Shown in pieces: positions 17,354-25,313 of a stretch of DNA of 44,495 bases (position 1 is its first letter; each line of letters opens with the position of its first letter). This DNA comes from JAICTV01 sp035634055 (lineage in GTDB: Bacteria; Planctomycetota; Phycisphaerae; Tepidisphaerales; Tepidisphaeraceae), in NCBI GenBank assembly GCA_035634055.1, contig DASQDR010000268.1, positions 1 through 44,495 of the forward strand, read 5' to 3'. The notes beneath the pieces are model-generated. The model did not search any database. It saw only the letters and a program-made list of their open reading frames with translations, and was not told where the DNA came from. Made by a program: the position numbers and the translations under genes.

Positions 17354-17713
17354 CTACTTCGCCAGCGCTTCCTCTTCGTCCTTGGCGATGACGAAGATGG
17401 TGTCGAGGCGGGCGATTTCGAGCAGGCCTTTGACGCGGGGCTGGAGCTGGGTCAGGTAGATCTTGCCCCCGGTCTTGCGCATCTTCTGCAGCGCCTCGAC
17501 CAGCACAGCGATGGCGCTGGAGTCCATGTACGGGACCTCGCCGAGGTTGAGCACGAGCTTCTTGGGCTTGTGCTGCTCGATGAAGCGCAAGAGCTGCTGC
17601 CGGACGGCCGGGCTGTTGTGAAGGTCGATCTCGCCGCGCACCAACGCCACGATCGCGTCGCCAACCTGGCGGATCGAGGGGACGAGTGGCGTGTCGCTTT
17701 GAAGGTCGGGCAT
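17354..17713 (-). CDS. STAS-domain anti-anti-sigma factor (SpoIIAA/RsbV type)
   Basis: A 119-residue single-domain partner-switching protein. The start is the ATG at 17713, the only one that gives a normal STAS N-terminus (IVALVRGEIDLHNSP). The phosphorylatable serine lies in VPYMDSSAIAVLVEAL, probably Ser65 right after the Asp. The C-terminus follows the family pattern GKIYLTQLQP and RVKGLLEIARLD. Its unphosphorylated form would bind and inhibit the HATPase partner encoded 220 bp upstream on the same strand. Short-word repeats fill the spacer between them. Confidence 0.9.
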   Translation of the reverse strand: MPDLQSDTPLVPSIRQVGDAIVALVRGEIDLHNSPAVRQQLLRFIEQHKPKKLVLNLGEVPYMDSSAIAVLVEALQKMRKTGGKIYLTQLQPRVKGLLEIARLDTIFVIAKDEEEALAK

Positions 17714-17720
17714 GGGGGAG

Positions 17721-17758
17721 GGTCGGTTGCGGGTTGCGCGTTGCCGTTGCGGGTCGCC
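17721..17758. repeat. Degenerate GTTGCGG short-word repeat
   Basis: About four imperfect copies of a GTTGCGGGT-like word immediately before the STAS gene start. It belongs to the class of short-word repeats scattered in this window's spacers. Confidence 0.5.
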
Positions 17759-17893
17759 TGTTTCCCGGTCGTCGTTACTCGTTGCTCCGCGGCTCGCCTG
17801 CCCCGGGCCGCCCCGCGACATGAGCCGCACCGTCATTCGCGTGCGGGTTGGCTCCTCGCCGCGATTAGAAAAGGCCGCCCCCGTCGGGCTTCT

Positions 17894-17927
17894 AGCCACT
17901 TGCCACTGACCACTGATCACAGACCAC
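17894..17927. repeat. Degenerate CCACTGA short-word repeat
   Basis: Imperfect repeats of CCACTTG/CCACTGA/CCACTGATCAC/ACCAC between the HATPase stop and the STAS gene. Same style as the other word repeats in the window. Confidence 0.55.
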
Positions 17928-17933
17928 GATTCG

Positions 17934-18482
17934 CTAGCGCTTCTTCACCATCGTCGTCAGCATGCCGCCGTCGGCCTGCGGGTCGTAGCGAAGGTCGTCG
18001 AGCCACTCGCGCATGCAGATCAAGCCGACGCCGCCCGGCTCTAGCGGGTCGTACGGCCGCGGGGGGAGCCGCGACGGGTCGACGCCGTTGCCCCAGTCGC
18101 GGATCGTGACCGTGATGGCGCGGTCGTCAACGCTGGCGGTCACGCGCACCGGGCGATCGTGTCGCCCCTTGTAGGCGTGGCGGATCACATTGGCCATCGC
18201 CTCATTGACGCACAGGCCGATCTCCGCGACGGTCTTGGGGGCGAAGCCGCCGGCCAGCGCGATCGCCTCGACCTGCTTGCGAACCGGCGCCAGATTAGCC
18301 GGGTCGGAAACCACGTTCAACTCGATGCGCCCGCCCGCGGCCGATCCCGCGGCCGATCCCGCGCCCGATCCCGCGCCCGATCCCGCGCCCGATCCGGCAC
18401 CTGGACCGGCAGCGCGGGCGGCGTCGGCCGCCGCGGCGTTGGGCGAGGATGATTTCGGGCGGGCGCTCACGCTTAGCTTCAC
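17934..18482 (-). CDS. HATPase anti-sigma factor / Ser kinase (RsbW/SpoIIAB type)
   Basis: A 182-residue GHKL ATPase. The GTG at 18482 follows GAGGG by about 9 nt and is preferred over upstream starts that run through the lipoprotein gene's end. Residues about 27-51 are a flexible Gly/Ala/Ser linker. The N-box is EIGLCVNEAMANVIRHAY (88-104), G1 is IRDWGNGVDP (127-136) and G2 is PGGVGLICMREWLD (149-162). It would bind a sigma factor and phosphorylate the STAS partner at 17354-17713. No sigma-B-like gene or PP2C phosphatase is adjacent, so the controlled sigma factor lies elsewhere or is the ECF protein in this window (speculative). Confidence 0.88.
   Translation of the reverse strand: MKLSVSARPKSSSPNAAAADAARAAGPGAGSGAGSGAGSGAGSAAGSAAGGRIELNVVSDPANLAPVRKQVEAIALAGGFAPKTVAEIGLCVNEAMANVIRHAYKGRHDRPVRVTASVDDRAITVTIRDWGNGVDPSRLPPRPYDPLEPGGVGLICMREWLDDLRYDPQADGGMLTTMVKKR
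18337..18396. repeat. Five-copy 12-bp in-frame tandem repeat
   Basis: Five near-identical 12-bp units (GCGGCCGATCCC and GCGCCCGATCCC types) sit inside the HATPase gene and encode the Gly-Ala-Gly-Ser/Ala-Ala-Gly-Ser linker before the kinase domain. Because 12 is a multiple of three, copy-number change would alter linker length without a frameshift. Confidence 0.85.
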
Positions 18483-18547
18483 GATGCGTTCCCTCGCGGC
18501 CCCTCGCCGTCGCTCGTCGCGCGCTTGCGCGGCGATGCGGCCGGTCC

Positions 18548-18919
18548 TCACTGCTGTTGGTCCGTCGCCGGGCCCCGCTCGCCCAGCCACTGCCGCCACT
18601 TCTGCACGGCCTGGCTGCGGGCGTCGCGGTCCTCGTAGTAATGATAGCCGAAGGTCTCGCCGGTTAGCCGATCGAGGCCTTCAATCGCGTAAAACCGCAC
18701 GGCCGGGTCGTCGCTGTCGAGGTCCTTTACCAGTTGGGCCGCCACGGAATGGTCCTTCCGCTCGACCGCCTGCTTGATGGCCGGCACCTTTTGCGACAGG
18801 TACCGGCTGTCAGGGGTCCGCGGCCCCTCCGGGGCGGTGCACCCGCCGGTGCCACCGCCGACCAGCAGTGCCAGCGCGGTGGAGGCGGCAGCCACGACGA
18901 CTGAGCATGCTATCCGCAT
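18548..18919 (-). CDS. Small lipoprotein with HEAT-like helical repeat
   Basis: A 123-residue exported protein. The ATG at 18919 begins MRIACSVVVAAAST, a signal peptide ending at a lipobox-like TGGC (Cys27). The mature part is short and helical, with AVERKDHSVAAQLVKDLDSD and AVRFYAIEGLDRLTGE resembling one HEAT repeat unit. A tail of DARSQAVQKWRQWLGERG follows. It is the first gene of a minus-strand trio with the HATPase and STAS genes, 65 bp upstream of the HATPase GTG. Whether it senses anything for that pair is unknown. Confidence 0.75.
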   Translation of the reverse strand: MRIACSVVVAAASTALALLVGGGTGGCTAPEGPRTPDSRYLSQKVPAIKQAVERKDHSVAAQLVKDLDSDDPAVRFYAIEGLDRLTGETFGYHYYEDRDARSQAVQKWRQWLGERGPATDQQQ

Positions 18920-19038
18920 TCGCCTCCGCGCGCCCTCGACCAGAATCGGCGGCCGGGGCGGAAAACCTGTAGCCGGATCTGCGATCAGCCTCTCTGCGCC
19001 CGCCGGCAGCCTCAGCCGGCAAGTCCGCCTGATCTTAT

Positions 19039-19053
19039 GCAAATTCTGCCGCC
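19039..19053 (-). promoter_or_regulatory. GAATTT-core motif upstream of the lipoprotein-HATPase-STAS unit
   Basis: Read on the minus strand this is GGCGGCAGAATTTGC, about 120 nt before the lipoprotein start. The same core recurs before other genes in the window (see findings). Role unproven. Confidence 0.3.
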
Positions 19054-19187
19054 ATGGTGAGTTGTCCCGCCGCTGAATCCAATGGTCGGCGCGTGCGGCA
19101 CCGTGTTTGCGACTTGCATCACACGTGGATCGTGCCGGAGGTCGGCACGGCCGAACTGTCGTCACCTGACCCCGAAGGAGTCATCCC

Positions 19188-19427
19188 ATGCGCACCTATA
19201 CCCCGCCGGAACACGAGGAAGGCGTCGTCGCGCGCACCATCGAGCAGCAGACCGCCAAGCTCCCCAGCGACCTGTTCCTGTGGCTGGCCGTCGGCTCGAT
19301 CGCCACCAGCGCGACCCTGAAGATCATGGGCCAGGACCGCAACGCCCTGTTCGTCGGCCAGTGGGCTCCGACGTTCCTGATCCTGGGCCTGTACAACAAG
19401 CTGGTGAAGGTGCTCGGCTCCGACTAA
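19188..19427 (+). CDS. Small two-helix membrane protein, function unknown
   Basis: A 79-residue protein with a good ribosome-binding site (GAAGGAG, about 8 nt before the ATG). Two hydrophobic segments, residues about 28-45 and 53-72, flank a short loop (GQDRNALFVGQ), suggesting a hairpin in the inner membrane with a soluble N-terminus. I do not recognise a named family. It is transcribed alone and followed by a clear hairpin at 19463-19488. Confidence 0.75.
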   Translation: MRTYTPPEHEEGVVARTIEQQTAKLPSDLFLWLAVGSIATSATLKIMGQDRNALFVGQWAPTFLILGLYNKLVKVLGSD

Positions 19428-19462
19428 GCCGTCGGCCGTGCCAGTCGGAACGTTTCTTGCAA

Positions 19463-19488
19463 CGCCCGCGGATCCACATCCGCGGGCG
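19463..19488 (+). terminator. Perfect hairpin after the small membrane protein
   Basis: An 11-bp perfect stem, CGCCCGCGGAT with ATCCGCGGGCG, and a 4-nt loop, 36 bp after the stop at 19427. There is no T-run, but its position fits transcript termination. Confidence 0.7.
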
Positions 19489-19551
19489 CTGTCATGCGCG
19501 GCGCTGGTGCGCCCGCTCGCGCCGCGACGACTGGCACTTCCGTTCGCGGGA

Positions 19552-20553
19552 TCACGCCCCCCTGCCGCGCAGGAACTTCGTCAACACCGGCTCGATCGCG
19601 CGCTGGAGGTCCTGGTTGGCGTAGCCGGCCCAGGAGATGCCGGACGTCACGTCGAGCGGGCCGTCGAGGGGGTTGCCCAGGCCGTCGGTGATGACGACGC
19701 CCGCCTCCTCGGCGATCAGCAGCGTGGCGCAGTCGTACGGGTGGCAGCAGAGCCCTTCGGGCTGGCCCTGGACCTTGTAGAACAGCGGCCGCAGGTCGGC
19801 GTTGAAGCGGTCGTGACCGACGATCAGCTCGTAGAACTGCCCGCCGGTGGAGATGTACTGATCGTCGAAGACGGTTGCGCGCGTGACGTCGGCGGCGCCG
19901 ATCAGCTCGCGGACGATCGTCTCCATCAACTCGCTGGCCAGGACCTTGGTGCCGGGGAAGAAGTTGGAGACGGTGGCGAAGCCGTGGTCGATCTTGGTTG
20001 CCTTCGAAGGCGAAATTGCCAGCGGCGACTCGGCGGCGTTGCGGAGGTCAACGCGCTTGGCGTGGGCGCCCTGGCCCTTCACGGCCCAGAGGACGTCGCC
20101 GAAGCCGGCCTTGCTGGTGGGTAGCTCGGTCATCACCGCCGCCTCGATGTCGCGCAGCCGCGTCTGCGCCCCGCGGTTGGGCGCGACGCCGGCCAGCGCC
20201 CAGGCGGCGCGCTTGTCGTACATGATGCCGCGGGTGCCGTCGATCGGGTCGATGATCAGGCGGATGCGCGCGTCCTCCTCGCGCGTGCCCTGGGGGAACA
20301 CCTTGACCCCCTCCTCGCCATGCTCGTTCTCGATCCCCTCGGCGATCAGCACCAGCGGCGTGGTCTTGGCCCAGTCGCGGCAGAAGTCCTCAATCACCGG
20401 CTCGACGTCGGCATCGATCGCGTAAATCGTGTCCGCCTGCGTCGACTTCGTCACCTCGTGCCCGCCGGCCGTGCCGTGCGACCGGCTGACGATGTCCCGC
20501 ACGGCCCGCTGCATCTCGGCGAGGCGGTCGACGGCCTGTTGGTGATCAATCAT
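19552..20553 (-). CDS. Inositol monophosphatase / 3'(2'),5'-bisphosphate nucleotidase family enzyme
   Basis: A 333-residue Mg-dependent phosphatase. The ATG at 20553 gives a natural N-terminus (MIDHQQAVDRLAEMQ). The family metal site is clear: IAEG (Glu72) and IIDPIDGTRGIMYDKR (Asp102, Asp105, Thr107), with the late motif CCHPYDCATLLIAEEAG. Length exceeds typical inositol monophosphatases (~260) and is nearer to the bisphosphate nucleotidases. Substrate cannot be settled by eye. It is last in a minus-strand run starting with the mre cluster, 118 bp after the GHMP kinase gene. Confidence 0.85.
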   Translation of the reverse strand: MIDHQQAVDRLAEMQRAVRDIVSRSHGTAGGHEVTKSTQADTIYAIDADVEPVIEDFCRDWAKTTPLVLIAEGIENEHGEEGVKVFPQGTREEDARIRLIIDPIDGTRGIMYDKRAAWALAGVAPNRGAQTRLRDIEAAVMTELPTSKAGFGDVLWAVKGQGAHAKRVDLRNAAESPLAISPSKATKIDHGFATVSNFFPGTKVLASELMETIVRELIGAADVTRATVFDDQYISTGGQFYELIVGHDRFNADLRPLFYKVQGQPEGLCCHPYDCATLLIAEEAGVVITDGLGNPLDGPLDVTSGISWAGYANQDLQRAIEPVLTKFLRGRGA

Positions 20554-20671
20554 GGTTTGCCTCCGAGGCGGTTGGCGCATGAGGTGCGATCGCGGGAGCG
20601 GCCGCGCCGTGTCGGGCAAGATGCCGTACACCGTGCGGGGCTTCGAACCGTCACGTGAGGTCGCCGTTGCC

Positions 20672-22190
20672 TCACGCGGTCACCAGCGCGGTGCCCGCCT
20701 GCCACGCCCCCGGGCTGGTGCCGGCGATCAGCTCGGGCGGGCGGCCGGTGCGGGTCTGGTATTCGGTGAGGATGTCGGCGATGGCGGCATCCGCCTTGGG
20801 CGTGACATCGGCCAGGACGGCGACGGTCCCGCCGCTGCCGCCGCCGGTGATCTTCGCGCCGTACAGGCCGGCCGGCTCGCGGCGCTTCACCAAATCGACC
20901 AGCACGTCGCACTCCTCGGCGCCGAGCATCGCGTCGTTGCTGTAGCTCAGGTGCGACGCGTACATGAGGTGCCCGGCCTTATCGAGCGGGCGGCCCTGGT
21001 CGCGCGTTTGCGGCGGCGCGGCGGCGGCTTCTTCGAGGTTGGCGGCGAACTCGCGCACGCGCCGGGCCTCCAGAACGTGATGGTCGGCGGCGTGCTGCAC
21101 TGGGTAATCCGTGCCGGCGTCAACGCGGGTCGCGGTGTCGATGGTCGCGCCGTACTGCGCGAGGAAGTCGCTGCCCTTCATCCACTCCGGCAGGCGCGGG
21201 CGGAAGTGGGCCTTGTAGTCCTGCGGGTCGAGGTTGGCCAGGTACCCGTGCATCGGGTCGGCGGTGAGGGTCCGCCCGCTCATCTCGCCGGCGGCGCGCA
21301 TGGTTTCGAGGATGATCTTGTGCGCCATGAACGCTGCGCAGCGCGTCCGCCCGTACGCCCCGCCGCCGACCGAGTGCTTAACGTTGGAGTTGATGCCGAG
21401 GACGCGGATCCCCTCCGGCAGGCGCAGCGGGCTCTGGAGCTCGTGGGGCTGGCAGAGCATCCGCATGAGCGATGCCTCTTCGCCGGCGCAGCTCGTGGCC
21501 TGGTCCATGATCCCGCACGGCGCCCCCACGACGCGATTCTCCACCTGCTGGCAGAGCGCCGCGATGCGCATGGGGTCAAGCGGGCGGAGCGAAGCCGACG
21601 GCGGCGGCGCGCTCGCGGCGGATGACCCAACGCCGGCGCCGTCGCGTGTTCCACTTGCTCCGCCTCGCCCGCCACCGCGCAGGCCGAAGTGGTCGACAAG
21701 GTTCATCATCGTCGCCACCTCGATGGCGGCGCTGGAGCTCACCCCCGCCCCGAGGGGCACCGTGCTGTAAAGCGCAAGGGTCACGCCCTTGTGCTTCGGG
21801 TCCCGCAGGTCCAGATAGCCCTGCTCGTGCAGGAGGTAAAGGCAGCCGACGAGATAGCCTGCCCACGCGCGGCCGGGCTCGTTGAACTCGCGGCGGAGGT
21901 CCTCGAGCCTGGCGGTCGCGATGCGGTCGAGCGGGATGCGCAGCGTGAACGGCTTGTGCTCGTCGAGCAGGTTGAAGCTGAAGACCTGCACCTCGCGGTC
22001 GTCGCGCTCCTGCAAGGCGACGGCGGCCGCGCGGTCCAGCGGCATCTCGCAGACAAGCGAACCGGTGTAGTCGGCGATGCCGCCCATCACGTCGAGCCGG
22101 CCTGGCGCGCGGCTGACGCGCAGCTGGCGGCCGGCGCGGAAATCGGACGACAGCTCCGCGCGCACGCGCCGCAGCAGCGTCGGGACGGGT

Positions 22191-22219
<29 letters not shown>
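20672..22219 (-). CDS. GHMP sugar kinase, L-arabinokinase/galactokinase-like
   Basis: A 515-residue ATP-dependent sugar-1-kinase. The ATG at 22219 puts APGRLDVMGGIADYTG (motif 1) at residues 38-53. Motif 2 is PLGAGVSSSAAIE (155-167) and motif 3 AKITGGGSGGTV (455-466); Asp239 in GIMDQ is the likely catalytic base. Residues 181-213 are a Gly/Ala/Ser/Pro-rich insertion. SVGGGAYGRTRCAAFMAHK and GYLANLDPQDYKAHF recall the kinase half of plant arabinokinase more than bacterial GalK, as far as I can judge without alignment. Its start overlaps the preceding lipoprotein gene by 29 bp, so the two are probably coupled. Confidence 0.82.
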
Positions 22220-22919
<700 letters not shown>

Positions 22920-23002
22920 GGGCGGAAATGTAAGGCGGGCAGCGAAGGGGGTCAACGAACGGCCGGCGCCGCGCGCGCCGCCATCGCGGGCGGCCGGAGC
23001 GG

Positions 23003-24238
23003 TCAGTATTCGAAGGAGTCCCGCGCGATGACGAACGGTCGGTTCTGCCCGATGTTCAGCAGCAGCCCGGCGGCCATGAAGCTGGCGAGCAGGCTGCTGC
23101 CGCCGTAGCTGACGAACGGGAGCGTCACGCCGGTCACCGGCATGAGCTTGAGCGTGACCATGATGTTGAGGAACGTCTGCCCCGCCAGCAGCGAGACCAC
23201 GCCGACCGCCAGCAGCCGGCCGAACGGTTCCTTGGTGCTGCCGGCGATCTCGATGCCGGCGGCGAAGAGGACGGCGTAGGCGCCCAGCACCGCGGCGGCG
23301 CCGAACAAGCCGAACTGCTCGCCGATCAGGGCGAAGATCATGTCGTTGTGCGCCTCGGGGACGTGCCGCCCGACCTCGATGTCGCCGACGCCCTTGCCGG
23401 TCACGCCGCCGGAGCCGAAGGCGATCAGCGCGTGCTTCTGCTGGAATCCCTTCTCGCGCAGCGTCTTGGCGTCGTCGCTGAACATCGCGTAGACGCGCTC
23501 GCGCTGGTAGGACTTGACCATGGCGGGCAGGTACTTGAAGCCGGGCAGCCCGGGTCCGTCCGGCTCCGGGCCGGCCAGCCACATCACCGGCGCCACCGCC
23601 ACGCCCATTCCCACCACCGCCGCCAGGTGCCAGAGCTTGGCGCCCGCGACGTAGAGCATCGCGAACAGCGCGGGGATGAAGGTGAGGGCGGTGCCGAGGT
23701 CCGGCTGCTTCATGATCAGCGCGACCGGCACCAGCGCCAGCGCGAACGGTGCGGTGAGCCCCTTGAGCGTCCGGTAATTGCTGCGGTAGCGCAGGTAGCG
23801 GGCCAGCACCATCACGAAGCCGATCTTCATCAGCTCCGCCGGCTGCAGGCTGAAGGAGCCGAACTTGATCCACGGGTGGGCGCCGTTGATGACCGGGACG
23901 CCCCCGAACCCGCTACGCGGCACGCCCGGCATCACGGTGTAGACGATCAGCGCCACCGCCAGCAGGTAAAACCCCCAGGCGAAGCGGCCGATGCGCTGGT
24001 AGTTCATCGCCTGGAAGGCGACCAGGCAGGCGGTCCCGGCGGCGATGAAGATGAGTTGCTTGCGCGCGTCCGATGGCGCGTCCGCCCAGATGCTGCACAC
24101 GCCGAGGAGGCAGAGCACCGCCACCGAGACCAGCACCGGCCAATTCGTGGCAATGGCCAACTGCTGCCACAAGCGCCCGAGCAGCGTTGTCCGCCCGGAC
24201 GAGCGGTTCATGCCGAAGATGTGACCAGTGAGCGACAT
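23003..24238 (-). CDS. rodA: Rod-shape SEDS glycosyltransferase RodA
   Basis: A polytopic peptidoglycan polymerase that works with PBP2 during elongation. It has about ten membrane helices and the family marks HPWIKFGSFSLQPAELMK, MKQPDLGTALTF, EAHNDMIFALIGEQFGLFG (with the SEDS catalytic Asp) and VTLPFVSYGGSSLLASFMAA. The product is 411 residues if started at ATG 24238. ATG 24211 is an alternative, because three 10-bp repeats lie immediately before 24238 and no Shine-Dalgarno is visible. It is separated from mrdA by a DUF3592-like gene, an unusual insertion. RodA rather than FtsW is inferred from the mre-pbp2 context. Confidence 0.93.
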   Translation of the reverse strand: MSLTGHIFGMNRSSGRTTLLGRLWQQLAIATNWPVLVSVAVLCLLGVCSIWADAPSDARKQLIFIAAGTACLVAFQAMNYQRIGRFAWGFYLLAVALIVYTVMPGVPRSGFGGVPVINGAHPWIKFGSFSLQPAELMKIGFVMVLARYLRYRSNYRTLKGLTAPFALALVPVALIMKQPDLGTALTFIPALFAMLYVAGAKLWHLAAVVGMGVAVAPVMWLAGPEPDGPGLPGFKYLPAMVKSYQRERVYAMFSDDAKTLREKGFQQKHALIAFGSGGVTGKGVGDIEVGRHVPEAHNDMIFALIGEQFGLFGAAAVLGAYAVLFAAGIEIAGSTKEPFGRLLAVGVVSLLAGQTFLNIMVTLKLMPVTGVTLPFVSYGGSSLLASFMAAGLLLNIGQNRPFVIARDSFEY

Positions 24239-24243
24239 CCGTG

Positions 24244-24273
24244 TCGGTGGACCTCGGTGGACCTCGGTGGACC
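24244..24273. repeat. Three perfect 10-bp direct repeats before rodA
   Basis: TCGGTGGACC is repeated three times end to end, 6 bp upstream of the rodA ATG at 24238, then decays into TTCGGTGCAG. It occupies the place where a ribosome-binding site would be expected. Confidence 0.9.
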
Positions 24274-24400
24274 TTCGGTGCAGTTCGTACAAGTGGCAGG
24301 GGCGGCACGCCCTTCCATTGGCGGCGGCCAGCCGCGCTTTAGCTCGTGCCGCTGGAAGCGGCGGGCGCACGGGCGAGCGACCCATGCCACCTGCTCAACA

Positions 24401-25210
24401 TCAACCTGACGCCGCTTCTCCTTCGCCCTGCTGTGACGGGGTGCCCGCCAGGTACAACTCCGCCGCGACGGCGCGGTGCGGCGCGTCGGGCAGCGCGATC
24501 AGCTCGATCGGGTCGCCCTTGCGGAGCACGCCCTGGCGGGTCGGGTAGAGCATCTTGAAGACCCGGCGGTCCCGGCCGTCGGCGTAGGTGAAGCGGCAGA
24601 TGCGCGAGCGGAGCGACATGGCGGCGTGCTTCGAATCGACGACCACGCCGTCCGCGCGCCGCCCGTCGCGCCACACCTCCAGCACCCGCCGCCGCTGCCA
24701 CCACGCCAGCGCCGCCAGCAGCAGCGCGATCGGGAGCAGCAGGATCAGCGGCACCGCCAGCACGCGCCACCACGGCAGCAGTTCCTTCACCTCGCCCCAG
24801 CGCGTGGGGTCGTTGGGGTCAACGCGGATGTCCAGCTCCTCGCCGACCTTGGCGTACCCAGGCGCGGGCGGCAGGACCACGTCCACCTTCCGGTCGGTGC
24901 CGTCGGGGTTCCGCCACAGCAGCTTTACCGGGACGTTATCGTCACGAACGACCGCGAAGCCGGCGCGGGTGGTTTGCTTGACCTCGACGAGCGTCGCCTT
25001 GACCGGGATGCCGCGCGTCATCAGCGCGCTGTCGCGCATCCGGCCCGCGGAGGCGTCGTAGCCTACGACGGCGGCAACGACCAGCACCGCGGCGGCGCAC
25101 TTCCACCACATCTGCACCGGCAGCTCGGCCCAGGCGCGGCGGGCGGCGCGGTGCGTGACCTGGCGCGGGGCGCTGGGGAGGGCGGGCTTGTACGAAAGCG
25201 TCTGCGTCAT
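24401..25210 (-). CDS. DUF3592-like membrane protein inside the mre cluster
   Basis: A 269-residue membrane protein. Helix 1 is at about residues 36-52, and a second longer hydrophobic stretch is at about 147-171 (LAVPLILLLPIALLLAALAW). Between them lies a soluble beta-rich domain ending ELDIRVDPNDPTRWGEV, the style of DUF3592 proteins. After the second helix comes a similar domain (RADGVVVDSKHAAM to DPIELIALPD). The ATG at 25210 is preferred over 25252. It sits between mrdA (103 bp upstream) and rodA (162 bp downstream), so a role in the elongation complex is an inference from position. Confidence 0.78.
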   Translation of the reverse strand: MTQTLSYKPALPSAPRQVTHRAARRAWAELPVQMWWKCAAAVLVVAAVVGYDASAGRMRDSALMTRGIPVKATLVEVKQTTRAGFAVVRDDNVPVKLLWRNPDGTDRKVDVVLPPAPGYAKVGEELDIRVDPNDPTRWGEVKELLPWWRVLAVPLILLLPIALLLAALAWWQRRRVLEVWRDGRRADGVVVDSKHAAMSLRSRICRFTYADGRDRRVFKMLYPTRQGVLRKGDPIELIALPDAPHRAVAAELYLAGTPSQQGEGEAASG

Positions 25211-25313
25211 GGCGGGCCGACCGGGCGGAATTATTGTCGAAACGGCGGCCAAAAGCGACGCGGGCCCGCGGGCCGCGCTCCTGTGGTCCCGCGGCCCTGC
25301 GCCCGGGGTGACC

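Noticed and set aside
18337..18396. CRISPR-like array
   Set aside because: 12-bp units without spacers, inside a coding sequence; a simple tandem repeat.
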